Source: Streptomyces sp.
GTDB taxonomy: Bacteria; Actinomycetota; Actinomycetes; Streptomycetales; Streptomycetaceae
Length of the DNA: 64,000 nt
Direction: 5' to 3'
Assembly (NCBI RefSeq): GCF_019510245.1
Contig: NZ_JAEKKT010000132.1
Location: 19,483-83,482, forward strand
Position 1 is the stretch's first letter, and every line of letters starts with the position of its first letter. Shown here one piece after another: positions 44,449 through 52,489 of this stretch. A program made the position numbers and the translations under genes. The notes under the pieces are model-generated. The model did no database searches. It saw only the letters and a program-made list of their open reading frames with translations, and was not told the DNA's origin.

Positions 44449-46161
44449 TCAGGAGGAGGACGGCTTGTAGTCCTGGCCGAGGACGACCGAGACGTCGGCG
44501 CCCGAGCCCACGGTGCCCTTTTGGACGGCACCTGCGCCGAGGCCGAGTGTCTTGGCGACCTCGGTGGCGTTCTCCTTGTCGGCGGCGTCGGAGTACAGCA
44601 CCTTGGAGGTGGCCTGGGTGCCGGAGGCGGTGCCGCCTTCCAGGAAGGTGTAGCCGCCGTTGACGAGGACCACGCGGGCCTTGTCGGTGTCGTCCTTGAC
44701 GCCGGTGGCGTTCTGGACGGAGACGCGCACCGCGGATCCCGCCGACGGGCTCTTCGCGATGCCGCCGAGGATGTCCTTGACGACGCTGGAGCTGGTCTGG
44801 GCGCTGAGGGTGCCGTCGCTCTGGACGGGCAGCAGGGCGGTCTTGTAGGCGCCGCCCTTGGCGAGGTCGGCGAGCTTGGCGAGGAAGGTGCCGAGGTCCT
44901 TGTCGGTGAGGGAGGGGTCAAGGATCTGCGCGAGGGTCTGCACGGTGGTCGTCGCGGCGGAGGCGTCGGAGGACATCTTGCGCAGGACACCCTGCATGAC
45001 CTGCCCGAACCGCTCCAGCTGGGCGTTCTGGGCCTCGCCCGAGGCACGGTAGGTGGCGTAGGCGACGGCGGCCTTGCCCCCGAGGGTCTGGTCCTTGCCC
45101 TGGTGGACCAGGGGCTCCTCGCCCTTCTTCTTGGCGCCCGGGTCGGGGACGTCGGCGTTGGTGTCGATGTCGATGTTGCCGACGAGTTCGACGAGGTTCT
45201 GCAGGTAGGGGGTGTCGAGGCGCCAGGTGCCCTCGATGTTGGTGCCCAGGACGGTGTCGAGCTGGTCGCGGGTGCCGGAGGAGCCGTCGTCGTCGACGGA
45301 CTTGGCGAGGGTCGTGGTGGTGCCGTCGTCGTCGGTGAGGGCGAGGGAGTTGGGCAGCAGGACGGTGCTGCCCTGCTTGGTGGTGGTGTTGTCGACGAGC
45401 AGTACGGTCGAGGTGCCGCCGCCACCGGTGTTGTGCAGGTGGACGACGATCACGTCGCGTTTCTGGGCGGCCACGGAGGTCGTCGTGCCGGCCTTGGTGG
45501 CGGAGGAGGACAGGCCGGGGATCTTTCCGGCGTACCAGAGGTAGCCGACGCCGCCGACGGCGACCAGGGCGAGGACCACGACCAGGGCGGTCATCCTGCT
45601 GCGGGCGCGGCGCTTGGCCTCCTCACGGCGCTCGGTGCGGTTCTCGGTGAAGTTCAGCCAGTCGATGACGTCCTCGGAGTCGCCGTCGGGCTGTTCGACG
45701 AACGCGAACTGGCCGGTGTGGTAGTCGCGTTCGCCGTCGTCCTGCCGGGGACCGGTCTCGTGGTCGGCCGGTCCGGCCTGCTGCGGGATGTGCGCGGTCT
45801 GTTCGGCGACCCGGGGCTGCCGGCCGCCGGCGGCCGCCTGTCCGTAGGGGTCGTAGGCGGTGTGACCGCCGGTGCCGTACGGGTCGTACGCGGGCATGAC
45901 CGGCTGGCGGCCGGTGTCGTGGACAGGGGCCTGCTGCCCGGTGTCGTACGACGGCGCGGCCTGCTGCCCGCCGCCGGCGTACGGGTCGTACCCGTAGCCC
46001 TGCACCTGCCCCTGCACCTGCCCCTGCCCCTGCCCCGCGTACGGGTCGTACGTCTGCTGCTGTTGCGCAGGGATCTGGCGGTACACCGGCTGCCCGTACT
46101 CGTCGTAGCCGACGAGTTCGTACTGGTCGTTTCCGTAGCCCGCGTCGTATCGGTCGTTCAC
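44449..46161 (-). CDS. LytR-like membrane protein with LytR_C domain and degenerate LCP core
   Basis: About 570 residues from a GTG at 46161 with AGAGGGG upstream. A long N-terminal cytoplasmic tail is rich in Tyr, Gln and Gly (QQQQTYDPYAGQGQGQVQGQ); one membrane segment follows at about 192-212 (MTALVVVLALVAVGGVGYLWYAG). The extracellular part has a LytR-CpsA-Psr-like core, but the usual R/D-rich signature of the ligase site is eroded (YATYRASGEAQNAQLERFGQ). The C-terminal LytR_C domain (about 485-565) is clear (VRVSVQNATGVKDDTDKARVVLVNGGYTF). LCP proteins attach teichoic acid-like polymers to peptidoglycan; loss of key residues makes catalysis doubtful. Lies between nadD and rsfS. Confidence 0.82.
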   Translation of the reverse strand: MNDRYDAGYGNDQYELVGYDEYGQPVYRQIPAQQQQTYDPYAGQGQGQVQGQVQGYGYDPYAGGGQQAAPSYDTGQQAPVHDTGRQPVMPAYDPYGTGGHTAYDPYGQAAAGGRQPRVAEQTAHIPQQAGPADHETGPRQDDGERDYHTGQFAFVEQPDGDSEDVIDWLNFTENRTERREEAKRRARSRMTALVVVLALVAVGGVGYLWYAGKIPGLSSSATKAGTTTSVAAQKRDVIVVHLHNTGGGGTSTVLLVDNTTTKQGSTVLLPNSLALTDDDGTTTTLAKSVDDDGSSGTRDQLDTVLGTNIEGTWRLDTPYLQNLVELVGNIDIDTNADVPDPGAKKKGEEPLVHQGKDQTLGGKAAVAYATYRASGEAQNAQLERFGQVMQGVLRKMSSDASAATTTVQTLAQILDPSLTDKDLGTFLAKLADLAKGGAYKTALLPVQSDGTLSAQTSSSVVKDILGGIAKSPSAGSAVRVSVQNATGVKDDTDKARVVLVNGGYTFLEGGTASGTQATSKVLYSDAADKENATEVAKTLGLGAGAVQKGTVGSGADVSVVLGQDYKPSSS

Positions 46162-46177
46162 CGGTGCCCCTCTCGGC

Positions 46178-46846
46178 TCACTCGCCGCGGTACAGCTCGC
46201 GCTTGTCGATGTAGCGCACGACTCCGTCCGGCACCATGTACCAGATGGGGTCGCTCTTGGCGACTCTCGCACGGCAGTCTGTGGAGGAGATGGCGAGCGC
46301 GGGAACCTCCACCAGCGAGACGCCGCCCTCGGGAAGACCGCGGTCGGTCAGGTGGTGGCCGGGCCGGGTGCAGCCGATGAAGTGGGCCAGGGAGAAGAGT
46401 TCCTCCGAGTCCCGCCAGGTGAGGATCTGGCCGAGCGCGTCGGCGCCGGTGATGAAGAACAGGTCGGTGTCGGGGTTGAGGGCGCGCAGGTCGCGCAGGG
46501 TGTCGACGGTGTAGGTGGGGCCGCCGCGGTCGATGTCGATGCGGCTGACGGAGAACTGTGGGTTCTCCGCGGTCGCGATGACCGTCATCAGGTAGCGGTC
46601 CTCGGCCGGTGAGACGGCGCGGGAGGTCTTCTGCCACGGCTGCCCGGTGGGCACGAAGACCACCTCGTCGAGGTGGAACTGCGCGGCGACCTCGCTGGCC
46701 GCCACGAGGTGCCCGTGGTGGATCGGGTCGAACGTTCCGCCCATGACACCGAGGCGGCGTTTGCCGGTGTGCGCGGGGCCCGCCGGCGTGTACCGCGGCC
46801 GTGTCGCCATGTCGTCGGCCTCGTCAGCTGCCGGACCGGTAGGCAT
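46178..46846 (-). CDS. nadD: Nicotinate-nucleotide adenylyltransferase
   Basis: 222 residues. It converts NaMN and ATP to deamido-NAD. The nucleotidyltransferase motif is [31 protein letters not shown] is the family ISSTxIR-type motif. [18 protein letters not shown] at the C-terminus is standard. The ATG at 46846 was chosen because GGAGAG lies six bases upstream; 46861 is the track start and 46810 is also possible. It stands upstream of the LytR-like gene and rsfS, a common actinobacterial order. Confidence 0.95.
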   Translation of the reverse strand: MPTGPAADEADDMATRPRYTPAGPAHTGKRRLGVMGGTFDPIHHGHLVAASEVAAQFHLDEVVFVPTGQPWQKTSRAVSPAEDRYLMTVIATAENPQFSVSRIDIDRGGPTYTVDTLRDLRALNPDTDLFFITGADALGQILTWRDSEELFSLAHFIGCTRPGHHLTDRGLPEGGVSLVEVPALAISSTDCRARVAKSDPIWYMVPDGVVRYIDKRELYRGE

Positions 46847-46930
46847 GTCCTGCTCTCCCATGCGTGCAGACCCTACCGGCCCGGTCCGTGGGCCCCGCCC
46901 GGAGGACCGGTGCCGGGCCCGGCGTCCGGC

Positions 46931-47098
46931 TCAGCGGTCGCGGTTGAAGCGGGTGGTGATCCACAGCAGGAGCAGCAGGATGACGAGGGCGCTGCCGCCG
47001 GTGACGGCCGGGTTGAGGCTGTTGTGGTTGCCGCCGTGCTCCTCGCCCTCTGCGGCGAGGGTGACCAACTGGGCAGCGGCGCTGTGGAGATTCATCAT
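46931..47098 (-). CDS. Small single-pass membrane protein, 55 residues
   Basis: The minus strand encodes MMNLHSAAAQLVTLAAEGEE, a short polar stretch with His and Asn, one membrane segment (GGSALVILLLLLWITT) and a basic RFNRDR end, then TGA. It is too short for the ORF track. The positive end suggests the C-terminus inside. Coding bias (third positions mostly C/G) supports a real gene. Function unknown; it may belong to the nadD locus transcript. Confidence 0.65.
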   Translation of the reverse strand: MMNLHSAAAQLVTLAAEGEEHGGNHNSLNPAVTGGSALVILLLLLWITTRFNRDR

Positions 47099-47208
47099 CT
47101 GCGGCAGGACCTATCGCGTGTGGACGGGATAAAGATGTCGGCTCATCGTATGCGGGCGACCCGGCGGCGATCACGCCGACTCCTCCGTTGGGGAACGATC
47201 CCGGCGGC

Positions 47209-47370
47209 TCAGTCGTCCTTCTGTTTGTACCCGCGCAGCAGGAACCAGGCGGTCAGTGCGCAGCCGACGAACATGACGACGATGACGACCCGGAGCAGGT
47301 CGCCCGAGCCCTGATGCTGGGCGGCGCTCGCGGCCTGGGTGAGCCAGGCGGCCGGGGGGTGGTGCTCCAT
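47209..47370 (-). CDS. Small single-pass membrane protein, 53 residues
   Basis: The minus strand encodes MEHHPPAAWLTQAASAAQHQ, then a membrane segment (LLRVVIVVMFVGCALTAWFLL) and a basic RGYKQKDD end. The ATG at 47370 is preceded by AAGGAG at good distance, which supports translation. It is too short for the ORF track. It has the same architecture as the neighbouring 55-residue protein: a polar head, one helix and a basic tail. Function unknown. Confidence 0.75.
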   Translation of the reverse strand: MEHHPPAAWLTQAASAAQHQGSGDLLRVVIVVMFVGCALTAWFLLRGYKQKDD

Positions 47371-47456
47371 GAGGACTCCTTCGGCTGTACTGCCCGTCCA
47401 CGGTATCGCCGCCTAGGCTGGGCCCTGCCCCGGGGGCACGGCAGACACTCACGCAC

Positions 47457-48569
47457 ATGGGGGATGACATGTCCGACGACGGCCACGAGCGGAACGGGCA
47501 CGAGCGGGTCCCGAGCAGGCAGCGCAGGCGCTTCCCGGGGATCTCCTCGCGTGCGTACGAGCATCCGGCGGACCGTTCGGCACTGGTGGCGCTGCGCAGG
47601 CTCAGCGGATTCGACGCGGTCTTCAAGGCGCTCAGCGGGCTGCTTCCGGAGCGGAGCCTGAGGCTGCTGTTCCTGTCCGACTCGGTCCGGGTGTCCGACC
47701 AGCAGTTCGTCCACCTGAACGACATGCTGCGCGACGCCTGCTACATCCTGGACCTGGAGAAGGTCCCGCCGATGTACGTGACGCAGGATCCGCAGCCGAA
47801 CGCGATGTGCATCGGCCTGGACGAGCCGATCATCGTGGTGACCACGGGCCTGGTGGAGCTCCTCGACGAGGAGGAGATGCGCGCGGTCGTCGGCCACGAG
47901 GTGGGGCACGCGCTGTCCGGGCACTCGGTGTACCGGACGATCCTGCTGTTCCTGACCAGCCTCGCGCTCAAGGTCGCCTGGATCCCGCTGGGCAACCTGG
48001 CGATCCTGGCGATCGTGACGGCCCTGCGGGAGTGGTTCCGCAAGTCGGAGCTGTCCGCCGACCGGGCGGGGCTGCTGGTGGGCCAGGATCTGCGGGCCTC
48101 GATGCGCGGGCTGATGAAGATCGCGGGCGGCAACCACCTGCACGAGATGAACGTGGACGCGTTCCTGCAGCAGGCCGAGGAGTACGAGGCGGGCGGCGAC
48201 CTGCGCGACTCGGTCCTGAAGATCCTGAACGTGCTGCCGCGCTCGCACCCCTTCACCACGGTCCGCGCGGCCGAGCTGAAGAAGTGGGCCGCGTCCCGTG
48301 ACTACCAGCGGATCATGGACGGTCACTACCCGCGGCGCACCGAGGACAAGGACACCTCGGTCGGCGACTCGTTCAAGGAGTCCGCGGCGAGCTACGCCAG
48401 TGACGTGAAGACGTCCAAGGACCCGCTGATGAAGCTGGTCTCGGACATCGCGGGCGGGGCCGGAGGCCTGGGCGGCCGGGTGAAGCGCGGCTTCGACGGG
48501 TTCACGAGCGCGCCCCCGCCGAAGGACGCGCCGCCGCGGGACACTCCCCCGGAGGACGGCGAGGCCTAG
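47457..48569 (+). CDS. M48 family membrane zinc metalloprotease
   Basis: 370 residues. The zinc motif is VVGHEVGHALSGHS (HExxH, with His, Glu and His in place), and the third ligand Glu is likely in KSELSADRAGLLVG, as in HtpX/CAAX-type M48 enzymes. A pair of hydrophobic segments follows the HExxH helix (RTILLFLTSLALKVAWIPLGNLAILAIVTAL). The C-terminal 90 residues are charged and low complexity. Probably a membrane-associated peptidase for quality control or processing. The start is the ATG at 47457; 47469 is also possible. Confidence 0.9.
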   Translation: MGDDMSDDGHERNGHERVPSRQRRRFPGISSRAYEHPADRSALVALRRLSGFDAVFKALSGLLPERSLRLLFLSDSVRVSDQQFVHLNDMLRDACYILDLEKVPPMYVTQDPQPNAMCIGLDEPIIVVTTGLVELLDEEEMRAVVGHEVGHALSGHSVYRTILLFLTSLALKVAWIPLGNLAILAIVTALREWFRKSELSADRAGLLVGQDLRASMRGLMKIAGGNHLHEMNVDAFLQQAEEYEAGGDLRDSVLKILNVLPRSHPFTTVRAAELKKWAASRDYQRIMDGHYPRRTEDKDTSVGDSFKESAASYASDVKTSKDPLMKLVSDIAGGAGGLGGRVKRGFDGFTSAPPPKDAPPRDTPPEDGEA

Positions 48570-48606
48570 CGGGTCCGCGCGGCCCTCGTCGAGTTCCGGG
48601 TTCGCC

Positions 48607-48711
48607 CGCTCAGCGCTTCGGTCCGCCCGCTCAGCGCTTCGGTCCGGCCGCTCAGTGCTTCGGTTCGCCTGCTCAGAACTTCGGTCCGGCCGCTCAGACT
48701 GTCGGTTCGGC
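48607..48711. repeat. 21-bp tandem repeat with an in-frame stop in each unit
   Basis: Five units start at 48607, 48628, 48649, 48670 and 48691. Each contains CTCAG and TTCGG(T/C)CCG or a close variant. Because 21 is a multiple of three, the minus-strand frame of the gene at 48694 meets TGA in the first unit and then again in every following unit. The array begins inside the last codons of that gene. Confidence 0.85.
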
Positions 48712-49764
48712 CGCGGTGGACAGCGTCCCGCACAGGGCGGTGGCGCTGTCCGTGGCGAACGGATTCGTGCCCGCGGGGCCGCCCGCTTTGGCCGTCTGCC
48801 CGGCCAGCAGGGGGTGCAGGTGGTCGGCGGCGTCCTCGGCGCAGGACAGGGGGCCCGCCTGGACGTAGGAGGCGACCAGCTGGGCCTGGTGCAGGCGCAG
48901 GTCGTCGCGGTCGAAGCGGAAGGTCAGCTGGCGGCGCACGGTGAACAGGGAGGCCGGGGCACCGGCCGGGGCGCCGGTGGGGCGCAGCGCGTAGACGAAG
49001 GTGTGGTCGGCGGTGACTTCCAGGGTGGCCGGGTCGGTCTCGGCGGCCGTCAGGTTGCCCTGGACTCGGATCCTCGGGTCGGCGAGTTCGGCGCGGGTGG
49101 GGTCGAAGCGGACCAGCCATCCGGTGGGGGCGTGCCGGCCGTCCGCCGCGGGGTGGTCGACGCTCTGGTCGAACTGGTCGAGCTGAGCGGGGTCGAGCAG
49201 CGCCCGCGCGGGCCGCACCTCGCTGCTGTCGAGGACCTCGGGGTAGAGCGAGGAGCGCACCAGGTAGTCCTTGGCCGTGGTCAGGGCGGTGACGACCTGG
49301 CTGTCGGAGAAGTGCACGGTGCTCCGGGCGGCCGGCAGGGGTATCCCCTCGGCACCGACCTCGTACTGCGCGGCCGGGCTGTGCGCGAACAGCGTCTCGG
49401 CGTCGGCGGCGCCGGGCACCTTGCCCTGCGGGGAGAGCGGGACGACGGTCATCCGCAGGGGTTCGACGGGCTGCTGCGCGTCATCGGTGCCGTAGGGATG
49501 GCGGACGCCCATGTAGATCGCGGTGCCGAAGGCGACGAGAATCAGGACGACGAGGATCAGCGCCTGCCGGGTGAAGCCCCGGCGCAGGGGTGGGCGACGG
49601 CGTACGGCGGGCGCGTGGTCGGTCATGCGTTCGCGTGCGGAGGACTCCTGGAGGCGGGCAGCGCGAACGAACGATTCGTCGAAGACGACGGATCGGTATT
49701 CGTCCTCTCCACCCACGGGGCCGCCCTCGGGTGTCCCCTCAGGTGGGTCTCCTGGCCCGCCCAT
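48694..49764 (-). CDS. Single-pass membrane protein with a SVVFDESFV motif, unknown function
   Basis: 356 residues. A short cytoplasmic N-terminus carries EDEYRSVVFDESFVRAARLQE, followed by basic residues, one membrane segment (ALILVVLILVAFGTAIYMGV) and about 270 extracytoplasmic residues. The outer part has a strand-rich pattern (FRFDRDDLRLHQAQLVASYVQAG) and paired Cys (CAEDAADH, CGTLSTA). The motif SVVFDE(S/A)FV is shared with the neighbouring gene. TACTCT lies six bases before the ATG, suggesting a leaderless transcript. The C-terminal residues fall in the 21-bp repeat. Function unknown. Confidence 0.82.
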   Translation of the reverse strand: MGGPGDPPEGTPEGGPVGGEDEYRSVVFDESFVRAARLQESSARERMTDHAPAVRRRPPLRRGFTRQALILVVLILVAFGTAIYMGVRHPYGTDDAQQPVEPLRMTVVPLSPQGKVPGAADAETLFAHSPAAQYEVGAEGIPLPAARSTVHFSDSQVVTALTTAKDYLVRSSLYPEVLDSSEVRPARALLDPAQLDQFDQSVDHPAADGRHAPTGWLVRFDPTRAELADPRIRVQGNLTAAETDPATLEVTADHTFVYALRPTGAPAGAPASLFTVRRQLTFRFDRDDLRLHQAQLVASYVQAGPLSCAEDAADHLHPLLAGQTAKAGGPAGTNPFATDSATALCGTLSTAAEPTV

Positions 49765-49770
49765 ACTCTC

Positions 49771-49776
49771 AGAGTA
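49771..49776 (-). promoter_or_regulatory. Candidate -10 of the 49764 gene (leaderless)
   Basis: TACTCT then six bases and ATG; GTTTAC at a 17-base spacer is a possible -35. Confidence 0.5.
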
Positions 49777-49864
49777 GGTCTCGGGAGCCTCGGGTAAACG
49801 CCCTGCTACACGACAACTTCTGACAGGTTCTCACCAGGACTGCCACCAGGGCGGCCGCAATCGC

Positions 49865-50443
49865 TCAGGGCGTGCGCGGGACCACGGAGGCCGCCGGCTT
49901 CGCGGGCTGGGAGTAGTCGGCGGACACGGAAGGCGCCGCCGCGGTGCCCTGTTCCTGGCCGGTGGAGGGGGGCCTGGGCACCTGGTCGCGGCTGCCGCTC
50001 GAGGAGGCGCTGCGGTAGACCGCGGCGAAGGCGAGCGCGACCATGCCGATGCCCATGACGAGGGCGAGGACCCAGGCGACGGGACGGTGCCAGCGGACGT
50101 GCTTGCCGTACGTCCCGGCGGCGGCGTACCGGTCATCGAGTACGTCGGTGTCGTCCAGGTCGTCGAGTTCGCCGCCGAGGTCGGTGCCGTCCGGGCTGTA
50201 GCGGTCGTCGTAGCGTTCGCCTCTGGCGTGGGCACGGCGGGCCTCGGCCTCGGAGGCCTCGGCTCTGGCCTGGGCGGCGGCAAGGAGGCGTTCGACGGCG
50301 GTCGGCTCGTGGACCACGGCCGCCTTCACGAAGGCCTCGTCGAAGACCACGGAGTCGAATTCTTCGTCCGACATTCCGTGGTCATGGTCGTCGTCGGGCT
50401 CCCAGCCGTCAGGGAACGGCGTGCCCCCCACGTCCTCCGGCAC
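49865..50443 (-). CDS. Small single-pass membrane protein with a SVVFDEAFV motif, unknown function
   Basis: About 192 residues from a GTG at 50443; the track's TTG at 50470 is less likely. The N-terminus has DEEFDSVVFDEAFVKAAVVHEP, matching the motif of the gene at 48694, then an Ala/Arg-rich acidic helical stretch, one membrane segment (PVAWVLALVMGIGMVALAFAAVY) and a short Ser/Pro-rich outer tail. The shared motif, shared -10/start arrangement (TACTCT, six bases) and adjacency suggest paralogy or a shared partner. Function unknown. Confidence 0.8.
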   Translation of the reverse strand: MPEDVGGTPFPDGWEPDDDHDHGMSDEEFDSVVFDEAFVKAAVVHEPTAVERLLAAAQARAEASEAEARRAHARGERYDDRYSPDGTDLGGELDDLDDTDVLDDRYAAAGTYGKHVRWHRPVAWVLALVMGIGMVALAFAAVYRSASSSGSRDQVPRPPSTGQEQGTAAAPSVSADYSQPAKPAASVVPRTP

Positions 50444-50449
50444 GGTTCC

Positions 50450-50455
50450 AGAGTA
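50450..50455 (-). promoter_or_regulatory. Candidate -10 of the 50443 gene (leaderless)
   Basis: TACTCT followed by six bases and GTG, the same layout as the neighbouring paralog. Confidence 0.45.
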
Positions 50456-50533
50456 GACCTGGGGGGTCAATTTGGGCAGACGGTATGGAAATTCATAGGT
50501 CCGGTGAGACGCCTCTCACGCCGGCTACGGGTG

Positions 50534-51820
50534 TCAGCGGCGGATGTGGCCGTCGCCGGTGACGATGTACTTGGTGCTGGTCAGCTCCGGCAGGCCCATG
50601 GGGCCGCGGGCGTGCAGCTTCTGGGTGGAGATGCCGATCTCGGCGCCGAAGCCGAACTGGCCGCCGTCGGTGAAGCGGGTGGAGGCGTTCACGGCGACCG
50701 TGGTCGAGTCGACCAGCTGGGTGAAACGGCGGGCGGCCTGCTGGGAGGTGGTGACGATGGCCTCGGTGTGCCCGGAGGTCCACAGCCGGATGTGCTCGAC
50801 GGCCCGGTCGAGGGAGTCGACGACGGCGGCGGCGATGTCGTACGACAGGTACTCGGTCTCCCAGTCCTCCGGGACCGCCTCGACGACGGTCGCCTTGGAG
50901 TCCTTGGCGTAGGCGAGGACCCTTTCGTCGCCGTGCACGGTGACGCCGGCCTCGGCGAGGGCGTCGAGGGCGCGCGGCAGGAACTCGGGGGCGATGTCCT
51001 GGTGGACGAGGAGGGTCTCGGCGGCGTTGCAGACGCTGACCCGGTGTGCCTTGGAGTTGATCAGGATGTCGACGGCCATGTCGATGTCGGCGTGGGCGTC
51101 GACGTAGACGTGGCAGTTGCCGGTGCCGGTCTCGATGACCGGGACCTTGGACTCCATGACGACGGTCTGGATGAGGGAGGCGCCGCCGCGCGGGATGAGG
51201 ACGTCGACGAGGCCGCGGGCGCGCATCAGCTCGTGGACGGACTCGCGGCCCTCGCCGGGGACGAGCTGGACGGCGTCGGCGGGCAGCCCGGCGCCGCCGA
51301 CGGCGTCGCGCAGGACGCGGACGAGGGCGGTGTTGGACGCGTGGGCGGAGGCGGAACCGCGCAGCAGGACCGCGTTGCCGGACTTCAGGCAGAGGGCGGC
51401 GGCGTCGACGGTGACGTTCGGGCGGGCCTCGTAGATGATGCCGACGACGCCGAGGGGGACGCGGACCTGGCGCAGGTCGATGCCGTTGGGGAGGGTGGAG
51501 CCGCGGACGACCTCGCCGACCGGGTCGGGCAGCTTCGCCACGTCGCGGACGTCGGAGGCGATGGCACGGACCCGCTCGGGGGTGAGGGTCAGGCGGTCGA
51601 CGATCGCCTCGCTGGTGCCGTTCTCGCGGGCCTTGGCGATGTCCTTGGCGTTGGCCTCGACGATCTCGCTGGTCCGGACCTCCAGGGCGTCCGCGACGGC
51701 GAGCAGCGCGTCGTCCTTCACGGCCCGCGGCAGCGGCGCGAGGTCGGCGGCGGCGGCCTTGGCACGGTAGGCGGCCTGGGTGACCGGGGACATGGCGTCG
51801 TACGGCGAGAGCGTGGTCAT
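50534..51820 (-). CDS. proA: Glutamate-5-semialdehyde dehydrogenase
   Basis: 428 residues. It reduces gamma-glutamyl phosphate with NADPH in proline synthesis. The catalytic Cys lies in [14 protein letters not shown]; other signatures are [36 protein letters not shown], and [28 protein letters not shown]. The start is the ATG at 51820 ([12 protein letters not shown]), preceded by TACCCT-N6 and no Shine-Dalgarno. It is separated from proB by a 142-residue gene, not directly adjacent as in many bacteria. Confidence 0.97.
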   Translation of the reverse strand: MTTLSPYDAMSPVTQAAYRAKAAAADLAPLPRAVKDDALLAVADALEVRTSEIVEANAKDIAKARENGTSEAIVDRLTLTPERVRAIASDVRDVAKLPDPVGEVVRGSTLPNGIDLRQVRVPLGVVGIIYEARPNVTVDAAALCLKSGNAVLLRGSASAHASNTALVRVLRDAVGGAGLPADAVQLVPGEGRESVHELMRARGLVDVLIPRGGASLIQTVVMESKVPVIETGTGNCHVYVDAHADIDMAVDILINSKAHRVSVCNAAETLLVHQDIAPEFLPRALDALAEAGVTVHGDERVLAYAKDSKATVVEAVPEDWETEYLSYDIAAAVVDSLDRAVEHIRLWTSGHTEAIVTTSQQAARRFTQLVDSTTVAVNASTRFTDGGQFGFGAEIGISTQKLHARGPMGLPELTSTKYIVTGDGHIRR

Positions 51821-51826
51821 GAAGGA

Positions 51827-51832
51827 AGGGTA
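51827..51832 (-). promoter_or_regulatory. Candidate -10 of proA (leaderless)
   Basis: TACCCT, six bases before the ATG, identical hexamer and spacing to the leuS leader. Confidence 0.45.
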
Positions 51833-51938
51833 GTGCGCCCCGGCGGGCCGTCCACGCGTCATCCCACACCGCGAGACGTGGTTCAAAACGGGCGATTACC
51901 GGCCGGCGGCGGAGGCGGCGCCGGGAGGGCCGGGAGGG

Positions 51939-52367
51939 TCAGAAGGGGTGGATGCCGACCGGAGTCGCGGGCGGCGGGCCGTAGCCCTCGGCGACGCGCT
52001 GGTGGTAGGTGGCGCGATCGATGACCTCGAGACCGACGATCTCCCAGGCGGGCAGGCCGGCAGTCTGGCGGTGCTCGCCCCACAGGCGCAGCGCGACGGC
52101 GGCGGCGTCGTGGAGGTCGCGGGCCTCTTCCCAGTAGCGGATCTCGGCGTGGTCGCAGGCGTAGCGGCTGGTGAGGAGGAAGGGGTGGTCGTGGGCCAGT
52201 TGTTCGAGTCCGCGGCGCAGTTCCGGCAGGGGGACCTCGGCACCGCAGACGCTGAGGGTGACGTGCCACAGGCGGGGCAGGTCCTTCGGCTCCTCGTAGG
52301 TGTCCCCGGCCGCGACGCTCGTCAGAGCACCGCGGGACGCCGCAGCCCCAGGGCGCACTCGTCTCAC
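51939..52367 (-). CDS. Conserved protein of unknown function between proB and proA
   Basis: About 142 residues from a GTG at 52367 with AAGGAGG five bases upstream; the longer track ORF extends into proB in another frame. After a basic N-terminus the core reads LWHVTLSVCGAEVPLPELRRGLEQLAHDHPFLLTSRYACDHAEIRYWEEARDLHDAAAVALRLWGEHR. The alternating strand and helix with HVTL hints at a 2H-phosphoesterase or ferredoxin-like fold, but a second HxT motif is not seen. Function unknown. Position suggests co-transcription with proB. Confidence 0.7.
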   Translation of the reverse strand: MRRVRPGAAASRGALTSVAAGDTYEEPKDLPRLWHVTLSVCGAEVPLPELRRGLEQLAHDHPFLLTSRYACDHAEIRYWEEARDLHDAAAVALRLWGEHRQTAGLPAWEIVGLEVIDRATYHQRVAEGYGPPPATPVGIHPF

Positions 52368-52489
52368 GACGGCCTCCTTCAGCTGTGCTCGTGCGGAACG
52401 TGGTCCTGAGAAAAGTTGAGCAGGCCGCAAGGGTTCGTGTGGCGGTTTTACGGAACGTCCCCCACCGGGGTCCGTCGTTACGCCCCGTT

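Noticed and set aside
47253-48326. 357-codon minus-strand ORF across the M48 gene
   Set aside because: Shadow of the M48 peptidase gene, which has a clear HExxH motif on the plus strand.
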